A DNA stretch of 64,000 bases from Gemmatimonadaceae bacterium (GTDB taxonomy: Bacteria > Gemmatimonadota > Gemmatimonadetes > Gemmatimonadales > Gemmatimonadaceae). The translations under genes were made by a program, and so were the position numbers. Below, piece after piece: positions 34,992-45,655 of this stretch. The stretch is from the NCBI GenBank assembly GCA_030835125.1, contig JAUQWM010000033.1, forward strand, positions 62,001 through 126,000. The letters are read 5' to 3'. Position 1 is the first letter of the stretch, and each line of letters opens with the position of its first letter. The notes under the pieces are model-generated. The model was not told where the DNA came from. It saw only the letters and a list, made by a program, of their open reading frames with translations, and did not search any database.

Positions 34992-35803
34992 CAGAGGGTC
35001 GGCGTGATCTCGGGCACCGGCCACGACTGTCCGGTCGCCGACTCGATGGTCGCCTGCAATTCACCCGCGCCCCGCATGCTGCTGGGGAACGCAAACTCGC
35101 GGGTGGGCGATCGCACGCAGTAGTAGACGATCCGCCCCCCGACACCGGGCAGGAACACGTACCGGAGGTGGAGCGCGGAAACCTCCGGCCACGGGATCGT
35201 GTGCACACGGAAGAACAGCCGGCTGTGCAGCCCTTCCCCGTCGACGCGCAGCTGCACCCGGCCGGCGAACCAGTTCGAGAACGCGAAGGTCACCGCGATG
35301 ATGAGGGACGACACCGCCAGCGCGGTCGTCTCGGGATCGCCGCCCCGGGCCGCCGGGATCGCCAGCCCGACGGCCAGCACGCCGAAGACGATCGTGGCCA
35401 CCTGGATCACGCGACTGGGATGCGCGTTCTGGTAAACCCGCGCGACGACGGGCACCAGCGGCCCGGACGCCAGGTGCGGCATCGGCGCGCCGGCGCGGCG
35501 GCGGCGCCGCCCGGGCAACGTCGGACCCACCGCACCGACCGCCATGCCAAGGAACGTCAGGCCTAACGCGACATACTGGGCCCAGCCGACCGCCCCGGAC
35601 ATGGCCCAGAATGGCAGGCTCGCGGCAATCCACCGCAGGCTCTCCCACCGCCGGAGGCCGATGACCGCGCCCGCCGACACGCCGGCCATGAACCCGACGC
35701 CGCCGGCATCGAGCCCGTCGACCCCCGCCGGGCTCGCCGCCAGCGAGATGAAGCCGAAGACCAGCGCCGCCCAGGCGAGGCCGTGATTCCTGATGGCCGT
35801 CAA
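34991..35803 (-). CDS. Multi-pass membrane protein with C-terminal PH-like domain
   Basis: The product is 270 residues. Four hydrophobic segments occupy the first 100 residues and two more lie around 130-175. The C-terminus (VQLRVDGEGLHSRLFFRVHTIPWPEVSALHLRY) has the strand pattern of bacterial PH domains. It overlaps the genes on both sides by 1-4 bp, so it is translationally coupled. Function unknown. Confidence 0.65.
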   Translation of the reverse strand: MTAIRNHGLAWAALVFGFISLAASPAGVDGLDAGGVGFMAGVSAGAVIGLRRWESLRWIAASLPFWAMSGAVGWAQYVALGLTFLGMAVGAVGPTLPGRRRRRAGAPMPHLASGPLVPVVARVYQNAHPSRVIQVATIVFGVLAVGLAIPAARGGDPETTALAVSSLIIAVTFAFSNWFAGRVQLRVDGEGLHSRLFFRVHTIPWPEVSALHLRYVFLPGVGGRIVYYCVRSPTREFAFPSSMRGAGELQATIESATGQSWPVPEITPTL

Positions 35804-36381
35804 TCCGACGTCGACACCTGCCGGCGCGCAATCAGCAGGGCCTTGATCCGGTTCGGCCCCGGGACGCCGGCGGCCACCTCGGCCGCCTCCGTCGTCGCCG
35901 CCGTGGAGATCGTGATGTCGCCGATGTTCACGATCCGTCCCCAGATCCCCTGCCTGACGTCGATCGAACGGATGTCCCTGATGAAGAACTCACTGGTCTC
36001 CTTGGCCAGGAAGCCCTCGACCACGCTCACCCGGTCCGGGTAGATGCGCATCACGAACGACCGGCGGTGGTACAGCGAGTGCAGGATGGAGAACACCAGC
36101 CACCCCACCGGCACCACCCAGAACCAGTTCCACCAGTCGTCAGGCACGAAGGCGATGAGCAGCGGCAGCGCGATCGCGAACGCGACGAGGTGCCAGCTGA
36201 AGTTCCACCACGAGGGCCGCACCTTGAGGAGCACGGTCGCGGGGTCCGTGGCCGGCACGCTGGCCACCACCTGGTGCACGGCGTTCCCTCGCTGCTCCGG
36301 CACCGGGCAGCCACAATTGGGACAGGCCTTCGCCGAGGTCGAGACCTGCTTTCCGCAATCCATGCAAGCGATCAGTGCCAT
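35800..36381 (-). CDS. Zinc-ribbon plus membrane PH-domain protein (YdbS-like)
   Basis: The product is 193 residues. An N-terminal zinc ribbon (CMDCGKQVSTSAKACPNCG) is followed by two transmembrane helices (residues 64-100) and a PH domain with RIYPDRVSVVEGFLAKETSEFFIRDIRSIDV. It is one of five proteins in this operon with a treble-clef or rubredoxin-like zinc ribbon at a terminus. Confidence 0.75.
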   Translation of the reverse strand: MALIACMDCGKQVSTSAKACPNCGCPVPEQRGNAVHQVVASVPATDPATVLLKVRPSWWNFSWHLVAFAIALPLLIAFVPDDWWNWFWVVPVGWLVFSILHSLYHRRSFVMRIYPDRVSVVEGFLAKETSEFFIRDIRSIDVRQGIWGRIVNIGDITISTAATTEAAEVAAGVPGPNRIKALLIARRQVSTSD

Positions 36382-36415
36382 GCGTTGCCTCGGCAGGTTG
36401 AGGTGGATGCCGGCA

Positions 36416-37222
36416 TCAGGCCGCCACCCGTTGAATGAACCCGGCCGGATCGGACCAGTACGCGCCGGGGAGCACCGGGGACGAGCGCATCGCGTCCTCG
36501 ACCACCGTCCAGCCGGCGCGCGCCGCGATGTCGTAGGACGCCAGCGCCCGGGCGATCCGCTCCGACGTGTCGGCGAAGTTGCGGAACCAGAAGTACGTGC
36601 GCCGGGGAAAGTACGCGAAGCGCACGATCGGGCGGAGGCAGAGGAACGTCAGGATGGGGCAGTCGAACTTCGACACCTCTGCCCGGACCCCGGGCGCCAC
36701 CGTGACCTCCTGCTCGAACTGGAGCGCCTGGAGGAAGAGGTGCCGCTTCTGCGCGGCGTCCATCGTCCGGCCCTCCCGCGTCGCGGCGTGCATCGTGTTG
36801 AGCGCCGCGAACAGGTCCGGGTGCATGTAGCCGGACGCGTCCGGACGGGTGCCGTAGTGCCTGGTGAAGAAGTAGTTGGTGAACGTGTCGATGAAGACCT
36901 GCCGGTTCACCGACTTGAACCCCTCCGCAAACCCGCCCAGCAGCTGCATCCGGAAGGCGCGTTCGCGCGCATCGTAGAAGTAGCGCGCCCGCAGGGCGTC
37001 GCCCAGGCGACCCGTCGTCTCGAAGAACCCGGCCGCCCAGAGGGCGCCATGCAGCGCCACGAGCGGGAACGTGTGGTTGGCGTTCGAGTCGCGGTAGATC
37101 TGGTGATGCGCCATCACCCGCTGCGCGATGTCGCCCGGCGCGCCGGCGATGCGCGCGGCGTGCGCGCGCAGTATCGCGTGGCCCTCGCGGGTCCCGGCCG
37201 GCAGCGTCGTGGTGTCGATCAT
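36416..37222 (-). CDS. Conserved-looking protein of unknown function
   Basis: The product is 268 residues with no signal peptide or membrane segment. Notable segments are MAHHQIYRDSNANHTFPLVALHG (His-rich), the aromatic RHYGTRPDASGYMHPDLFAAL and FAYFPRRTYFWFRNFADTSER. I do not recognise a family. It lies 34 bp upstream of the PH-domain gene and 7 bp downstream of the outer-membrane-like gene. Confidence 0.6.
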   Translation of the reverse strand: MIDTTTLPAGTREGHAILRAHAARIAGAPGDIAQRVMAHHQIYRDSNANHTFPLVALHGALWAAGFFETTGRLGDALRARYFYDARERAFRMQLLGGFAEGFKSVNRQVFIDTFTNYFFTRHYGTRPDASGYMHPDLFAALNTMHAATREGRTMDAAQKRHLFLQALQFEQEVTVAPGVRAEVSKFDCPILTFLCLRPIVRFAYFPRRTYFWFRNFADTSERIARALASYDIAARAGWTVVEDAMRSSPVLPGAYWSDPAGFIQRVAA

Positions 37223-37229
37223 CCGCGCG

Positions 37230-38435
37230 CTACCACCGCAGCCGGAGCGCGAGGGCGATCACGCGATGACTGCCTTCGGCCTCGACCGCCCGGAACACGC
37301 GGCCCTTCGCCAGCTCGTCGGCGATGACCTGCGCCGAGAGCGACGGCGGGACGTTGTCGAAGTAGTGATTGTACGTCAGCACGAACTCGACATTCTCCAG
37401 GCCCGTCTGGTCTCCCTTCAGGGACCACGACAACTCCGAGTAGATGTCGCGGCGATAGTCCAGCCGCTTGTCGCCGTTCGCGGCCGCCACGCGCCGCGGC
37501 GCGTCGAGGGGAAGCTTCCAGTACGGATAGACCCGGACCTGGACATCCTTCGTCGGACGCCAGCGGAACGTGGGCCTGAGGCTGACGCGATACCGCTGCT
37601 CGCTCGGGAGCGAGACCTTCGACTTGACCTCGTCGGCCGTGGTGACCGGTCCCGACTGGGGGATGGACACCACGTCGAGGTCCGCGCGCTCGATCTCCGC
37701 GAACAGGCTCGCCGCGACCCCGATGACCAGTCGCGCATCGCGCTCCAGCAGCGATCGCCGGATCTCCTCGGCGGCCGCGTCGAAGCGATCGATGTCCGCG
37801 ACGGTGAGGGACACCGGATTGGACCGGGTGGCAATGCCCGGCGTGGCCCGCATTGGCAGGAATCCGCCACGGACCTGGTCGACCCGGGCGTCGATCCCCT
37901 GGCGGGCGCTCATCGAGCCGAGGTGCGCGGCCAGCCGCGCGCCAAACCCGATCTCGTAGCGTTGCTGGATGCTGAGGAAGTTGTCGGTGAATCGTTCCGC
38001 GAACGCGAAGTACTGGAGCGCGGACGTGGCGTGGTAGTCGTACGTGATCTGCAGGCTCGTCACGTCCTCCTGGAGCACGCCGTCGCGCAGCTGCAGGCCG
38101 AGCCGGCTGACCACCGACAGTTCCGACGGAAAGTCGCCCCGGGAGAGCGAGATCCCGGTGTTGAGCTTGTAGAGCGACTTCTCGCCGGCCTCGTCACCCG
38201 AGAGCCCGAACAGGATGTCGGCCTTGAGGGCGCGTTGCTGGTCCTCCTCGCGGCGGAGGGCGGCCAGCGCCTCCCAGAACGTCGCGGGGAGGAGGCTGTC
38301 GAGGACACCGCGCTGGAACGGCAGGAGCTTCCGCTCCATGTCGGCGACGACCTGCGCGTCGCCGGCCACCGGCACGAGCATCGCCAGGACCAGCGGCGCG
38401 GCCGCCAGCGTGCGTCGAATCGTTGCCGGCAGCAT
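37230..38435 (-). CDS. Exported beta-barrel-like protein
   Basis: The product is 401 residues. A signal peptide ends near AGDAQ. The mature part alternates amphipathic strands ending in aromatic residues, and the chain ends in LALRLRW, consistent with an outer-membrane barrel. No family is recognised. Its presence inside an operon of otherwise cytoplasmic or inner-membrane zinc-ribbon proteins suggests the system reaches the envelope. Confidence 0.6.
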   Translation of the reverse strand: MLPATIRRTLAAAPLVLAMLVPVAGDAQVVADMERKLLPFQRGVLDSLLPATFWEALAALRREEDQQRALKADILFGLSGDEAGEKSLYKLNTGISLSRGDFPSELSVVSRLGLQLRDGVLQEDVTSLQITYDYHATSALQYFAFAERFTDNFLSIQQRYEIGFGARLAAHLGSMSARQGIDARVDQVRGGFLPMRATPGIATRSNPVSLTVADIDRFDAAAEEIRRSLLERDARLVIGVAASLFAEIERADLDVVSIPQSGPVTTADEVKSKVSLPSEQRYRVSLRPTFRWRPTKDVQVRVYPYWKLPLDAPRRVAAANGDKRLDYRRDIYSELSWSLKGDQTGLENVEFVLTYNHYFDNVPPSLSAQVIADELAKGRVFRAVEAEGSHRVIALALRLRW

Positions 38436-38438
38436 CCG

Positions 38439-39461
38439 CTACGGCTTCGGCTTGACGCGGTCCTTGATGTCCTTGAACGAGTCCTTGATGTCCTTCGTGA
38501 GGCTGCCGCGGATGTCCTCGCGAAGCTTGGCGGCCAGGTCCTTCACGCCGCCGGACTCGGGCTTCACCTCCGGCTTGGGCCGGTGGATGGTGAAGTCGGT
38601 CGCATCGAGCTTGCCGAGGATCCAGGTCGTGTGCGGCGCGGTGGCGGCGGTCAGGGTGTCCATGCCGATCCGGAAGTAGCCCTTCTCGCCCCAGTCCTGT
38701 CCCCAGCTGTTCCGCACCAGGAACTCTTCCTGATTGAGGTCGTAGCCCACGAGGAGCATGGCGTGGCTGCCGTAGTCGTTGAAGACCGCATCGAGTTCGG
38801 CCTTGGTGGGAGCGGGCGCGCGCCCGGTGGCGCGGACATCGCTCCAGAACTTCTCCGGCAGGCTGGCCGCGAACACGACCGGATACCCGCGCGCGAGGGA
38901 AGCCTTCACGTTGTCGAAGCCGTCCACGCGCGCATACTCGGTGGGCACGTAGTCGAGCGCCTTCTTGTAGACGGTGTCCTCGGGAATCCTGTCGAGGAGC
39001 GTGGGATCGTAGGGCCAGTCGGTTTCGGTCGGTGCGCCGAATGCGAGGAACGCGGCCATGCCCTGCGAGATCTTCGTGCCCGAGTCCTGGGTCTCATGCC
39101 CCGACATCCGGCGGGCGTTGAAGTAGACGAACATGCGACTCAGGTCCACCGCCGGCTTGCCGTCCTTGCGCACCTGGTATTCCATCGCGCCGACGACCGC
39201 GTTGGCGGTGCAGCTCCCGACCTGCCCCTGGTCCTCGACGGGTGAGCAATGCTGGCGCAGGTCGACTTCGCGTGGCAGGGTGGTCAGGTTCGGGACCGCG
39301 CGGTAGTCCGACGGGGATGGCGTTTCCGGCAGGCAGCCATCGAGCCGCCGACCCAGGGACCGCTCCCCGGGCTTCACGCCCTTCGTATAGACGGCCTGGC
39401 CGCACGAGGGGCAGTGGCTTCCCGATGCCGGCAGGGCACTCTTGCAGCGATAGCAGTTCAT
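38439..39461 (-). CDS. Zinc-ribbon papain-like (C1) cysteine protease
   Basis: The product is 340 residues. An N-terminal zinc ribbon (CYRCKSALPASGSHCPSCG) precedes a C1 peptidase domain. Oxyanion Q78/Q80 and nucleophile C84 lie in EDQGQVGSCTANAV, H233 in YGSHAMLLVGYD and N251 in VRNSWGQDWGEKGYFRI, so the triad is complete. There is no signal peptide or propeptide, implying a cytoplasmic protease. The C-terminal 50 residues are Lys/Asp-rich and amphipathic. It is 52 bp downstream of the kinase gene. Confidence 0.85.
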   Translation of the reverse strand: MNCYRCKSALPASGSHCPSCGQAVYTKGVKPGERSLGRRLDGCLPETPSPSDYRAVPNLTTLPREVDLRQHCSPVEDQGQVGSCTANAVVGAMEYQVRKDGKPAVDLSRMFVYFNARRMSGHETQDSGTKISQGMAAFLAFGAPTETDWPYDPTLLDRIPEDTVYKKALDYVPTEYARVDGFDNVKASLARGYPVVFAASLPEKFWSDVRATGRAPAPTKAELDAVFNDYGSHAMLLVGYDLNQEEFLVRNSWGQDWGEKGYFRIGMDTLTAATAPHTTWILGKLDATDFTIHRPKPEVKPESGGVKDLAAKLREDIRGSLTKDIKDSFKDIKDRVKPKP

Positions 39462-39513
39462 CCTGGTGTCTCCACTCCGGGGTCCGGTCGTGCGTTTGGG
39501 GTCACGGCTGCTG

Positions 39514-41027
<1,514 letters not shown>

Positions 41028-41031
<4 letters not shown>

Positions 41032-42179
41032 GACGCCATCCCGGGTGTGCGGCTGATGGTGATCCGGTCGACCGAACCGATCGACGACGTGAAGGCCACC
41101 TGGATCGAGAGCTTGTCGGGACGGCCGGGGATGGGCACCAGCCGCTCCCCGGGCTTCAGCGCCACGAGCGTCCCCGACGCCAGCGGCGCGCCGGACAGCT
41201 CCATGCCGTGGGTCGTGCGGGCGTGGACGCAGAGGCGGTCGTTCACGACGGCGAAGTCGAAATGGTGGCGCGAGATGGCGAGGGTCGCCGGCTCGTCGAC
41301 CTGCCCCGTGCGCGCATCGTACGCGCGCAGGCAGATGTCGTTAGGCGCGGCATTGGCCCCGGGGTCCGGCGACCGCGAGTTCCGCCCGACGGTGAAGCGC
41401 CCGCCCGCGGCCATCGTCGTGCCATCGGGCGGGACCTCGGCCGCCCGGAAGCCGCTGAACGCGAACTCCACGGTGCGCGGCACGCGCAGCCCCTTGTCGG
41501 GATAGCCCCGGATGCCGCGCTCCAGTTCGTACCGCTCGGCCCGCTCCATCGGCAGGACCGCGCGGTCGGCCAGCGCCGTCGGCGCCGACGACCCGCGGTC
41601 CTTCGTGTTCAGCGCCGTGTGCACCATGCCACCCGTCTGGAATTGCGCGCCCGCCAGGTTGATGTTCTGGATGACCTGCTGCGTGTCCGGCCCCGAGACC
41701 GTGATCGTCGTCCCTCCGGCATATGCGTAGGCCTCCTCGAGCCCGCGGTATCGCGACGCGATCACGAACAGCATGCGCAGGGCGTGGGTCCCCCCCTCGG
41801 CCATCGGCGGCGTGTCGATCGTGAAGTGCCGCTCCGTCTGCGGATCGATCTGCTCCCAGGTGAGGGCCACCGGTTCCTCCACCGTCCCCGTCAGCTTCAC
41901 GATCTGCCGGACCCAGATCGGGCGGTTCCCCGTCGAGTTGTTGCGCAGGATGAGCGGCACCGACACGCGCTCCCCCGTCTTCGACTGCACCACAGCGCCC
42001 GCATCGATCATCAGCGACGGCGCCACGCAGACCGGGCACGCCTGGGTTGGCCCGACCAGGCTCCCGCACTCGGCGAACGCCATGCACCGCAGGAACGGGT
42101 GCCCGCATTCGGGACAGAACGCGACCTCGGCATCGCCGGCGAAGCGATGACAGCACGGACGGTACGGTTGCCACTCCAT
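41028..42179 (-). CDS. Zinc-ribbon protein with C-terminal FHA-like domain
   Basis: The product is 383 residues. The N-terminus has two cysteine clusters (CPECGHPFLRCM, CGSLVGPTQACPVC). The middle is beta-rich. The C-terminus (GGRFTVGRNSRSPDP, LAISRHHFDFAVVNDRLCVH and the NGT-like end) has the GR, SRxH and strand pattern of FHA domains, which read phosphothreonine. It lies between the kinase and SPFH genes with a 4-bp overlap on one side and a 3-bp gap on the other. Confidence 0.8.
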
Positions 42180-42182
42180 CGG

Positions 42183-43856
42183 CTATTGCCTCATTGCCCG
42201 GCCGCAGTACCGGCAGTGACGGTCGGTCACGGGGATGGTGCGGTGGCAGGCGGGGCACTCGGTGGTCCCCCGCGCCCCATCGTGACCGGTGCGACCGTCG
42301 ACCGCGGCCGCACCCGCGCCGACCCCGGCGCCGACTCCCTGGGCGACGCCCACGGTCCCCTGCATCGCCGAATCGAAGAGGTGGCGAGCCTGGGCCTCGG
42401 ACGACACCCGCGCGTCGGTCGCCATCTGGATCATCTCCCGCATCAGCGTCATCTGCTCTGCGCCCCCGGCCGCCTTCGCCCTTGCCTGCTCCACCATGAC
42501 GCCCGCCACCTGGGGCGAGAAGCCCGCCTGGATCGCGAGGATCGTCTCGGGTGACGCCTCGCGCAGCGCCTTGATCTTCTCGAGCTGGCTCTCCTCGGCG
42601 AGGCGCGCCTGCTCCATCCGGCGGCGATGATCGGCGTCCCCGCCCTTGATGTTCAGGTCGAGACGGCGGGACTCGGCGTCGATCTCGACGTCCTGCAGCC
42701 CGCGCATCGTCTTGATCTGGTCCTCGTGCGCCCTGGCGGCGAGTTCGAGGCGCTGCAGCTCCTCGAGCTTGCCAAGGGCGAGGGCCTGCTTCTTGTCCGC
42801 CTCCTCGATCGCGCGCTCGACGATGCGGATCTCGGCCCTGATCCCGGTGACCGCCAGGTCGTGCTGGCGTTCACGCTTCTGGATGTCCATCTCCGTGTCG
42901 CGACGCTCGCCACCGCTGCGGGCCATCGCGATCTTGTGGTCCTCGGCCTCGAGCTGGGCCTTGAGCCCATCGAGCCGCTGCGTGCGGTTCAGGTTCAGCT
43001 CGTGCTCCAGTTGCTTCAGCTGCTCGATGCGGACCCCTGTCTCGCGGGCATCGATGAAGCCCAGTTCGTTCGCCAGGATCAGCCGGCGCAGGTCGTCCTC
43101 GGTGGTAACCTTCGTCTTCTCGAGGTCGAGGTCCGTCTTGAGGCGCAGGATGGTCGACTCGGCTTCCCGCTCGATGCCGCGGTTGAGGATCTTGTACTCG
43201 CGCTCGAGGGTCTCCTGCTCGCGCTCCTGCTGGCGCTTCAGGATCATGGCCTTCTCTTCTTCATTGAAGGCCCAGTTGACCGACACGACGCGGGCGATGA
43301 GGCCGATGTCGGCGGCGATCCGCTCGACCTCGGTCATGACGTCGGCCTGGATCTTGTCCTGGAGCGGGTTGTTGCCGCGCACCTCGAGGGCGTCGACCTT
43401 CCGGATCCCGGAGTTGAGCACCCGCTCGCCGAGGTGGGGCATGAGCCGGCCGAGGATGCTCGTCTTCGTGACCATCCCGTGTTCCTTCATCAGGCCCAGC
43501 ATGTTGGCCGGTTTCTCCGGGTTCACCTGGAGCTCGATGGTGAACTCGCACGTGATCGGCACGTTGTCGCGCGTGAGCGCCGTCGTCGCCGTGGTCAGCT
43601 GGAAGGGCTTGAGGTCGGCGATGAGGAGCCGGAGGGCGTGCTGTCCCGCGACCGCATCCTTGATGGTGCGCCACCATCCGCCGACGGAGAGGTGCGCGCC
43701 CGCGGTGGCCTGGGCGACCTGCCCGTCGCGGATGAGCATCGCCATCGTGTCGGGGCCGATCGCGAGGCGCTGCTCGACGACACCCTTGAACTTCTCGATC
43801 TCGACGTACTCCGCGAGGAGGGCGTCGTCACTGAGCCTGATGTGGGTCGTGGCCAT
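42183..43856 (-). CDS. SPFH/band-7 coiled-coil protein with C-terminal zinc ribbon
   Basis: The product is 557 residues. The first 200 residues match the SPFH/virion-core-like fold (RLAIGPDTMAMLIRDGQV, NVPITCEFTIELQVNPEKPANML). Residues 200-470 form a long charged coiled coil. A Gly/Ala-rich linker leads to a zinc ribbon (CPACHRTIPVTDRHCRYCG) at the end. SPFH proteins oligomerise on membranes, so this is the likely scaffold of the system. It has no transmembrane helix of its own and may use the membrane protein 10 bp upstream. Confidence 0.85.
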   Translation of the reverse strand: MATTHIRLSDDALLAEYVEIEKFKGVVEQRLAIGPDTMAMLIRDGQVAQATAGAHLSVGGWWRTIKDAVAGQHALRLLIADLKPFQLTTATTALTRDNVPITCEFTIELQVNPEKPANMLGLMKEHGMVTKTSILGRLMPHLGERVLNSGIRKVDALEVRGNNPLQDKIQADVMTEVERIAADIGLIARVVSVNWAFNEEEKAMILKRQQEREQETLEREYKILNRGIEREAESTILRLKTDLDLEKTKVTTEDDLRRLILANELGFIDARETGVRIEQLKQLEHELNLNRTQRLDGLKAQLEAEDHKIAMARSGGERRDTEMDIQKRERQHDLAVTGIRAEIRIVERAIEEADKKQALALGKLEELQRLELAARAHEDQIKTMRGLQDVEIDAESRRLDLNIKGGDADHRRRMEQARLAEESQLEKIKALREASPETILAIQAGFSPQVAGVMVEQARAKAAGGAEQMTLMREMIQMATDARVSSEAQARHLFDSAMQGTVGVAQGVGAGVGAGAAAVDGRTGHDGARGTTECPACHRTIPVTDRHCRYCGRAMRQ

Positions 43857-43866
43857 GCTGCCTCCG

Positions 43867-44376
43867 TTAGGCCTTGGCGGGTGTCTTCTTCGTGGCTTTG
43901 ACGAAGACGATGATGTTGGCGCCGATCACGAGGACCGCGACCATGGTCCCGGCGGGGTACTGCTTGACGATGCTGACGAACGAGTCCCAGGAACTGAGCT
44001 GCTCGACGCCCTCCTGGAGCGCATCGATCCGGGTGAGCGTGCCGATGACGGCGCCGGCGAGCGTGAACGTGGCGGTGACGAGCGCGCCGGTGCGGGCCAG
44101 CGCACTGACCCGGTCGACGGTCCCGGCCTGCGCGGCGGCGCGCCGGTCGAGCACCTGATCGTAGGCGGCTCCGCGCTCGATGGCCGCCTCGCGCTTCTTC
44201 CGGTCGACCTTCAGGAAGTCCGGCGTGACGGCGGACCCTCCCGTCTCGGCCTTCGTGAGGTTGTACGCGCGGCGGTGGAGGAAGCCAAGGATCCCGGTGG
44301 CGAACCACAGGGTGCCGAAGATGATCACGAGCCACGACAGCGCCTGGAGGACCGTATCCATTGTTTCCGTGGTCAT
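43867..44376 (-). CDS. Small membrane protein opening the zinc-ribbon operon
   Basis: The product is 169 residues from ATG 44376, supported by a GAGGAAA ribbon-binding site 9 nt upstream. Hydrophobic helices lie near residues 10-27, 92-115 and 140-160, with a soluble loop of charged residues between them. No family is recognised. It is the first gene of the putative ten-gene operon. The 276 bp upstream (44377-44652) show no gene. Confidence 0.65.
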   Translation of the reverse strand: MTTETMDTVLQALSWLVIIFGTLWFATGILGFLHRRAYNLTKAETGGSAVTPDFLKVDRKKREAAIERGAAYDQVLDRRAAAQAGTVDRVSALARTGALVTATFTLAGAVIGTLTRIDALQEGVEQLSSWDSFVSIVKQYPAGTMVAVLVIGANIIVFVKATKKTPAKA

Positions 44377-44652
44377 GCGTCTGGTTTCCTCAGGGTCGGC
44401 GTACATGGGTTCACGCCCGGCAGGGATCGTGGCCGGGACGCCCGTCGTTCGCTTGTCTGGCCTGGTCGCGCGCGAGGTTCCTGCAGGCCCGGCTTCGCGC
44501 CCCTTGAAATACGCCCGGGGTGGCAAGGCACAAGGGCTGGCGGGAACCGGCTCACCCTTGATAACGCGCATTCTGCGCCCGGATCGGATCATCCCACCCG
44601 AACACCCAAGGGGAGGGCCGGGATTCCGGGGGAACGGAGGAGGTGCCGGGGG

Positions 44653-45654
44653 CTAGCGGTCGCCGGGCGGGCGCGGGCCGCCGCGCCGCAGCAGCTCGTC
44701 GTAGTCGGATGGCGTATCGATGTCCATGGGCGGCGGCTCGGACATGTCCACCATGGTCACGCGGGCCGGGTCAGCGGCGATGAAGTCGCGGGCCCCGTGC
44801 TCACCCTCGAGCGCGGCCAGGGCCGGAAACACGGCCGCATCGAAGAGCACCGGGTTGCCCCGGAGGCCACGGTACCGCGGCGCCACCACCGGACCACCGC
44901 CGGCACGCCAGGCGGCCACCAGCTGGCGGACGACCTGCCCCGAGACCGTGGGCTGGTCCGCCAGCACCATGAGTGCGGCACCCACGTTAGGTGGGAGGAC
45001 CGCCATGCCGGCCGCCACCGACGACGACAGGCCGCGATCGGGCTCCTCGTTGACGGTCCAGGTCACCGGCCCGCCGACCGACGCGCGCACCGCGTCGCCG
45101 CCGGGACCGCCCACCACCACCACGTAATCCACCTCCGACCGCACGATGTCCACCACCGTCCGCACGACGGTCGAGGCGCCATACGGGGCCAGCAGCTTCT
45201 GGGCGCCGAACCGTCGCGCGCGGCCGGCCGCGAGGACGACCGCCGCCACCGGACGGGACCGATCCACCGACGGCAGCCGGTTCGCCCGGCGATGCAGCAT
45301 GACCCCGGCATGCAGCACCGTGAGCGGCAGCCGGATGCAGTTGCGCCGCGCCTCGGGGACCTCCGCGCCTAACGAACGGAGGAGGTCGTCGACGGTGAGC
45401 GTGTCGACCTCGTCGAGCGGCGCCCCGGTCGCCAGTTCGGTGAGGACCGACGCCGACGCCACGCACAGGGCGCAGGCGTTGGCCGTGAACCGCGCCGCCG
45501 TCACGGTGCCTCCCTCGAGCCGCAACTCGATCCGGACCCGGTCGCCGCACAGGCTGTTCACGCCTTCCTCGGACACGGTCGGCGCCTCGAGCGTGCCGCG
45601 GTTCCGGGGATGACGGAAGTGGTCCACCAGGACCCGGCCGTAGGGATTGGTCAC
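44653..45654 (-). CDS. Fusion of SufU/IscU-like Fe-S scaffold and MocA-like molybdenum cofactor nucleotidyltransferase
   Basis: The product is 333 residues. Residues 1-125 are a SufU/NifU-N domain: NPYGRVLVDHFRHPRNRGTLE, NSLCGDRV (C36, D38), ACALC (C60/C63) and RRNCIRLPL (near C106). Residues 135-325 are a MobA/MocA-type transferase with VAAVVLAAGRARRFGAQKLL, VLADQPTVS and GNPVLFD. MocA adds CMP to molybdopterin for molybdo-hydroxylases. The fusion may couple [Fe-S] delivery to cofactor completion. It ends a three-gene maturation operon. Confidence 0.88.
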   Translation of the reverse strand: MTNPYGRVLVDHFRHPRNRGTLEAPTVSEEGVNSLCGDRVRIELRLEGGTVTAARFTANACALCVASASVLTELATGAPLDEVDTLTVDDLLRSLGAEVPEARRNCIRLPLTVLHAGVMLHRRANRLPSVDRSRPVAAVVLAAGRARRFGAQKLLAPYGASTVVRTVVDIVRSEVDYVVVVGGPGGDAVRASVGGPVTWTVNEEPDRGLSSSVAAGMAVLPPNVGAALMVLADQPTVSGQVVRQLVAAWRAGGGPVVAPRYRGLRGNPVLFDAAVFPALAALEGEHGARDFIAADPARVTMVDMSEPPPMDIDTPSDYDELLRRGGPRPPGDR

Positions 45655-45655
45655 G

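Noticed and set aside
42646-45372. 908-codon plus-strand open frame across the SPFH, membrane and SufU-MocA genes
   Set aside because: It spans three genes of clear family or operon logic on the other strand and has Ser/Arg-rich antisense composition.
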